A stretch of 64,000 bases of DNA from Polytrichum commune (taxonomy: Eukaryota; Streptophyta; Polytrichopsida; Polytrichales; Polytrichaceae), in the NCBI GenBank assembly GCA_950295325.1, contig OX485803.1, positions 4,960,001-5,024,000 on the forward strand, read 5' to 3'. Below, piece after piece: positions 59,262-64,000 of the stretch (position 1 is the stretch's first letter; every line of letters starts with the position of its first letter). The translations under genes were made by a program, and so were the position numbers. The notes beneath the pieces were generated by a model. The model was not told where the DNA came from, did not search any database, and was given only the letters and a program-made list of their open reading frames with translations.

Positions 59262-59567
59262 TTAAAACTTTGCGATTGCCAACAAATTATCTTTGTCTGA
59301 TAATTCGATGGCCCCTACTAGAGAGACATTAATTGGAGGGGGAGGCACACGCTCTGGAGCACTCATGCCTTGAACTTCTAAACTAGTTGTAATGAAAACA
59401 TATGATGTGTCTTGTTCTTCTCTTTTTGACCGTGCTTCCTTTCGCAACACTACCTTCCAGCGTGGTTTTCTCAAATCATTGGAGAAAAATACTTGTGTAG
59501 CTTGGCTTGGGAAAATAAACGGCTCCAACATCTTAGGTATTTTGTGCCGAGAATTCACCACCATCAT
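59262..59567 (-). pseudogene. CACTA transposase DUF4216 fragment, second locus
   Basis: The minus strand reads EPFIFPSQATQVFFSNDLRK then PRWKVVLRKEARSKRE. This matches the C-terminal DUF4216 stretch encoded by exons 4-5 of the gene at 24847-29375 (EPYVLPATIRQ plus VFFIEDWRHPGWRVVLQKEP). It is continuous here with no intron. It continues into a proline-rich tail and stops at 59262. Nothing upstream of the fragment is recognisable as transposase. Confidence 0.7.
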
Positions 59568-59594
59568 CCCGGCATCATCCCGGCATCATCCCGC
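59562..59594. repeat. Three-unit 11-bp repeat CATCATCCCGG
   Basis: Three consecutive units occur, the third ending in C instead of G. It abuts the DUF4216 fragment. Confidence 0.9.
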
Positions 59595-59769
59595 ATAATT
59601 ATTCAAAGAAATGATAATATTTGAAACATGTCATCCGTACAATCAAATCCACATCTGGAGGTACATATATATTATGTTCTTTATAAAGTTGTTGGATGGG
59701 GATGAACATTTCTAAACAACGCGGGGGAGATTCAGGCTTGTGGCCTTGGCTTGGGTTTACACCAATGTT

Positions 59770-60225
59770 GGTCTAGTATCATCATAGTTTGATACCAGTA
59801 GGGTATGGGAATTTGATGGTATTTTTGTCTTTGATACCATTCCGGTCTAGATATTAATCATGTGAGAACCTTCATACCTAGGCAAAACAATCTCACTAGT
59901 ATCAATATGGTTTAGAATGATGTTAACCCAAATAACAACTCGGGTATACAAAGACGATTCTCTCCCATGTCTTGACATACACAAGAACATCAACATATCA
60001 CTACTAGAATCCAGTGGATTGAATGTCATATTCGTTTGTCAACTTTGTGACATGATTCTAAATTTCCACTGTGAGAAAGTGTCATATTTGTGACATTATT
60101 GTGCTCAATAAGTTGACATGAACGCAGGAGTGTACATGTCTTTGTTATTACAGTTTAGATACCCATGGGTAGGTTCTTTGATGCCATTATTGATGCTCAT
60201 TACTGTCGATGTAACCATGCAGTAA
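59770..60225. repeat. Dispersed GGTATC/GATACC repeat, copy 2
   Basis: It matches 49005-49350, with about 150 bp of unmatched sequence (about 59990-60140) in the middle. Confidence 0.65.
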
Positions 60226-60533
60226 CCTGTATATACATATATACCACTGTACACACCAACAGTGGTTTGAAACTGGTGACCAATTTAGGCCCACTTGCCT
60301 TCAATCCCACTGCCTTGCGCAACAACTCTTCAAAAGAGACTCCAAGTGTGTGTGTCGGAGATCAGCCACGACCTTCATCATCATCATTAATCTAGATGTT
60401 TGAAATGATAGCTCCGATGCACCCGTAGGGCCAAGCCAGGCGCGCGTCGCATCATTGGGGAATCTCATTTCATGACCAAGCTCTGAGTCTGCAGCAGCCT
60501 GAGCCAGACTTTCATAACTACTTTTGCGACCTG

Positions 60534-60536
60534 ATC

Positions 60537-60567
<31 letters not shown>

Positions 60568-60568
60568 T
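60534..60568. repeat. (CAGA)n microsatellite
   Basis: About eight tetranucleotide units immediately precede the hAT-type MITE at 60569; a similar GACGGACAGACAGAC resumes after it. Confidence 0.9.
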
Positions 60569-60804
60569 CAATGAACGCGGAGAACCGACCGTTAGTTAGA
60601 GGTGAATCGGTTGAGTTTGAGAGAAAAAACTTGTTGAAGTTCAATACTCCAGGAAAATCACCGATCGTTTTCGAGGGATCTATGAAACAATACCTCAATT
60701 TAGTAAAGAAAACGGGAAGATCGATCACAACATGTAGTAACCGGTTGGACTTGGAAACACTAGGATGTCGACCGATTCTGCCCAAAAATTCTCCCCAGAC
60801 ACGG
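60569..60804 (-). mobile_element. hAT-type MITE inserted in a microsatellite
   Basis: A 236-bp copy has ends CAATGAACGCGGAGA and TTCTCCCCAGACACGG, flanked by AGACAGAT and AGACGGAC (6 of 8). It is in the opposite orientation to the intronic copy. Confidence 0.8.
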
Positions 60805-61010
60805 AGACGGACAGACAGACTCCATGCAAGTATGCCCAGTTACAGTGTACACTGCAACGTTGATACTTTATAAACAGTTTGTGAACTTGTGTCAGGAGGC
60901 GGCCGCAAGATCGGCTGGAGCCATATTGAACGAGGTTTGATTAGTTTTGTCGAGCTTCAGATGGACTTTCAACACCGATCGCAACATGCGATGCATGCTC
61001 ATGTCACCTG

Positions 61011-61026
61011 CAGCAGCAGCAGCAGC
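61011..61026. repeat. (GCA)n microsatellite
   Basis: Five to six GCA units occur within unannotated DNA. Confidence 0.8.
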
Positions 61027-61211
61027 ATTGATGCCGTTACATGAATGATCGAGCAACCTCAGAGTCTCAGTCGTCATCGAGGAAATTATCGTCTGAACTC
61101 CACGCAGATTCAGTAGATTGGCAGTCACCTTCCCTTTCATTTCATGGTGCAGATCCAAGCTCCCCTGTTGAGTCTGCATTCAATTCCCATGTTGGTTCCA
61201 AGTTTAAAGTA

Positions 61212-61574
61212 CACTCAAACCTCCGTAATATCACGCTCGTGGCCACCAAAGTGCACGTGAGATTGAGGAGTTCTGTAGTGTTAACATGGATGCGTGATGA
61301 AATAGAATCAGTGTAGGATGTCACATTATGGAATAACACATAATCAACGTCGCAATAATGACAGCGATTATAATCATCCTGATGCATGCAAGGCTGCGAG
61401 CCGTGTGGTTTTATATTCTTTTTTTGTGGGTTAGTTTAATGTCGAAACCCGTGATATATGGGAGGGCAACGTGACGATGAGGAATGAGATTCATCCATTC
61501 CCAAGAGTCTTACCGTCTCAGGATATAAGAGGAGCAGTGACATTACAGGGGTTGATATTAGGGAGTCGAGAGTG
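61212..61574. mobile_element. Pogo-like TA-flanked MITE, family B, copy 3
   Basis: A 363-bp element starts CACTCAAACCTCCGTAATAT and ends TAGGGAGTCGAGAGTG, flanked by TA (61210-61211, 61575-61576). It is the best-preserved copy of the family. Confidence 0.85.
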
Positions 61575-61579
61575 TACTT

Positions 61580-62730
61580 GGTAGCATGAACTTGGCAACA
61601 GTCCTTTATTGTTGCATTGACTGACCCCGTCTGCAAAGAGCAGGTTTTCGTTCACACAAGTGGGCTTCGAATAAATTTCGGATTTTCAAAACACTAGGTG
61701 AAAACGGCAACAATAAATCATTGAGGGGATGAAGTCACGTACAGTTGACAGTGCATGTTTTCATTCCAAATATGCATACATTCATCCAAGTGTTGGCGGT
61801 TTCATCCAACTCTCTGGTGTTTCTGGATGCCTGGCGATTCCATCCATGAAAAACGACATAATGTTTCGGTTCTTATGAAAACCCCCCCGGAGAGAGTAAA
61901 TTGAATCGGTCACGCTTCAAGTGTTATTTCAACAATCTAGGCGTCCATCATCATCACAAAACTTGATCATTCCAATCATCCAACGAAACTTGTTCATTGG
62001 AACTCAGGGTGAGAAGATGCATAACTAAATCATTTTGGTTGCCAATTCTCCCGAATCCGCAAACAAAAACCTCTGGTTCATAACCGAATGATTTAGTTAT
62101 GCAGTTTCTCGTTATGAGTTGTTGCAACATATGGTTGGAATGGACAAGTTTTTTGTCTTAGTGTGTGTTCACAACACTTATCATAATTCAAAGAGGATGA
62201 ATTGTTGATTACTATGTAGAACCCAGGTATCAATATTCTCATTGATAGCACCTAAATCAAGGTCTAAGACCTTAAATGAGTCTAGTGAGATTAATTTAAT
62301 ATGAATCAACAATATATCTATAGGGACAAAGAATTTACTCCACCCCCAATGGTAGGTGTTAGGAAACGAACTCCCCATTAGGATGCATCACTTATGGGCA
62401 CATGGCATCAGTCTTACCACTACAATAGATAGTCCTGTAAGTGTGGGTGCACATTCAACATGGAAGTAATGAACTTGGGCCATAGTCACTCTCTAGTTAA
62501 GGTGGAAATAATGTGGGTCTTATAAGACCTTGGGTCGTTCCTTACGTATTCATGGATACCTCTAACCAACACATATTACTTATAGGACAAAAGTCGCTTG
62601 AAATGAACGGTAGCCCACTTCAATGTCTTAGAAAAACAATTAACACGGCCCATACTATCTAATAACTAAAGATTTGGCATGGGTTGAAAATCAATGTAGG
62701 CTCTACATAATTAGTGTGGTCCTATTTAGA
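61580..62730. other. No gene recognised
   Basis: Short ORFs only. The phrase AACTAAATCATTTTGGTTG / AACCGAATGATTTAGTT forms an imperfect inverted repeat at about 62022-62101. Confidence 0.5.
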
Positions 62731-62731
62731 A

Positions 62732-62957
62732 CACAAAATATTGTATTTAGTGACACTTATTATTTGGAGTTACACAATGTTGCATTATTTGACTAGTAAT
62801 GTACTTTCTTTCCAAGTAAAGATGTCAATGTTCTATAATGTCCAAACAACCAATATGACCTTTGTTGACAAAAAGAAATTGAGATAATTTACAATGAATA
62901 GTTATAAAGCATTGCTTAGTTCCAAATATTAAGAAACACTATATATAATATTTAGTG
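62732..62957. mobile_element. TA-flanked MITE, family A, short subfamily copy
   Basis: A 226-bp element starts CACAAAATATTGTATTTAGTG-like and ends ATATAATATTTAGTG followed by TA. The left flank reads AA rather than TA. Its interior (CACTTATTATTTGGAGTTAC) matches the copy at 49471. Confidence 0.7.
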
Positions 62958-62959
62958 TA

Positions 62960-64000
62960 GTACCATGTAGTACAGTAGGACTATTTAGTGTGGTTCTCTT
63001 CCGCTAGATGGCTTCTATAATCTACAAAGATGATAGAATCCAAATCCACATGATTCTGTAGATTCTTATAGGGTTTAGGGTAGAGAAGCAACGCATGTAT
63101 TTACTATACAGATGCCATGATAATTTAGTCAGAGCATTTAGTATTCGCAATTTCTAGGGTTTTTTGTAATTTATACTAACATGTGCGCTATATGTGATTT
63201 ATGGTAACGTCCGTGTGCCTTCTTAACTGAACACCTAAATTTAAGTGGCGTATAACAAGGCCTATAGTTTTAAATTGACACTTAATTCTTCGTATTCCAA
63301 TGAAATTGGACTATGTGCTCAACTTATATTAGTCATTCTAGGTTTCAGGCTTAACACCGTTGGGAGGACTTATGTGATCACTTAATAAGAAAAATAAAAT
63401 TCTTCATATTGAATGCAGATTCTTTTTTTGCATTCTATTTCAAATGATGAACTGGAAACAACCATATTCGTTGTTCGCAATTGCTACATGGATGAGGCCA
63501 TTCTTACTCCAATTCAACGGTCCATATTGTCTATGCCAGTTCAGTGTGCCCACTATAGGCCCACATACCTAAACTCACCAAAGTTGATTAGAGGCTAAGC
63601 TGAAACACAAGTTATTACACCTCATGCTTCTAGAATGCAACTAAAAAATTGACATTGTTGTCAAGAAACTTGACATTGCACAATCCCGTTTGCCTTTTGG
63701 CTTCTCAAACTTTTAAATCGATTTCATTTCATTTCATTGTGGACTCGTCAAGCTCAGTGTTTGTGGTCACTTGATGAAGTTTTCCAAAACAATTGCAACC
63801 TTAGAAAGGAAATAATAATGAACGTGGAAAAAGGGTGATTGTTCACAACACCTACCAAGGAGGAGTGCACACGGAGGAGAGGAGAGTGAAAACAATGATT
63901 ACTATTGTAGATCCCAAAAGTTGTTATTTTCATACAAGTCAAATCCTAAATCGGGTCAAAGACCGGAGTTAGTTAAGTGAACTTAATTTGGGATGAATTG
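62960..64000. other. No gene recognised
   Basis: A 61-codon ORF at 63413-63598 has no recognised motif. Nothing else is supported to the window end. Confidence 0.5.

Noticed and set aside
60571-60873. 100-codon ORF
   Set aside because: It lies almost entirely in the hAT-type MITE at 60569-60804 and is not conserved as coding in other copies.

Overview
This looks like nuclear DNA from a land plant with a repeat-rich genome. The evidence is spliced genes with GT-AG introns, a plant GT47 (MUR3-type) glycosyltransferase, a plant CACTA (tnp2) transposase gene, a Ty3-type gag-protease and many plant-style MITEs. I see no rRNA, tRNA, organelle or bacterial genes and no CRISPR array. The exact lineage cannot be read from the sequence.

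Only one gene looks intact: a two-exon GT47 exostosin-family gene at 43050-46224 (489 aa, type II membrane topology, probably a Golgi xyloglucan/cell-wall galactosyltransferase). It has a degenerate ~270-bp tandem repeat just upstream, a hAT-type MITE inside its intron close to the 3' splice site, and a broken tandem duplicate of its own 3' end just downstream.

Layout: 0.1-1.5 kb, a long-inverted-repeat element with a nested MITE. 1.5-9 kb, mostly featureless AT-rich DNA. 9-15.7 kb, a cluster of broken gene pieces on both strands: an NADH-cytochrome b5 reductase-like fragment, an unrecognised two-exon piece, a spermidine synthase-like exon with stops, and a transposon-like C-terminal piece. 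16.1-23.5 kb, a Ty3-type LTR retrotransposon cut by a solo LTR of the same family; only gag and protease remain. 24.8-29.4 kb, a five-exon CACTA transposase gene broken by a frameshift and two stops, followed to 31.9 kb by a second decayed multi-exon gene. 32.4-41 kb, MITEs of several superfamilies, including a four-layer nest at 39.0-40.9 kb. 41.7-46.7 kb, the GT47 locus. 47-64 kb, MITEs, dispersed repeats and a second CACTA fragment.

The main new observation is a family of ~150-630 bp hAT-type MITEs with ends near CAGTGTCCGGGGAGA. Five copies have 8-bp target duplications that I could match directly (three perfect, one 7/8, one 6/8). Copies carry two palindromic AACCGGTT sites held exactly 21 bp apart. 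Other mobile families here are TA-flanked MITEs (two kinds), Harbinger-type MITEs with TTA/TAA duplications, and a CACTA MITE. No novel functional system such as defence or biosynthesis was found; the interest lies in transposon structure and how it touches the one live gene.
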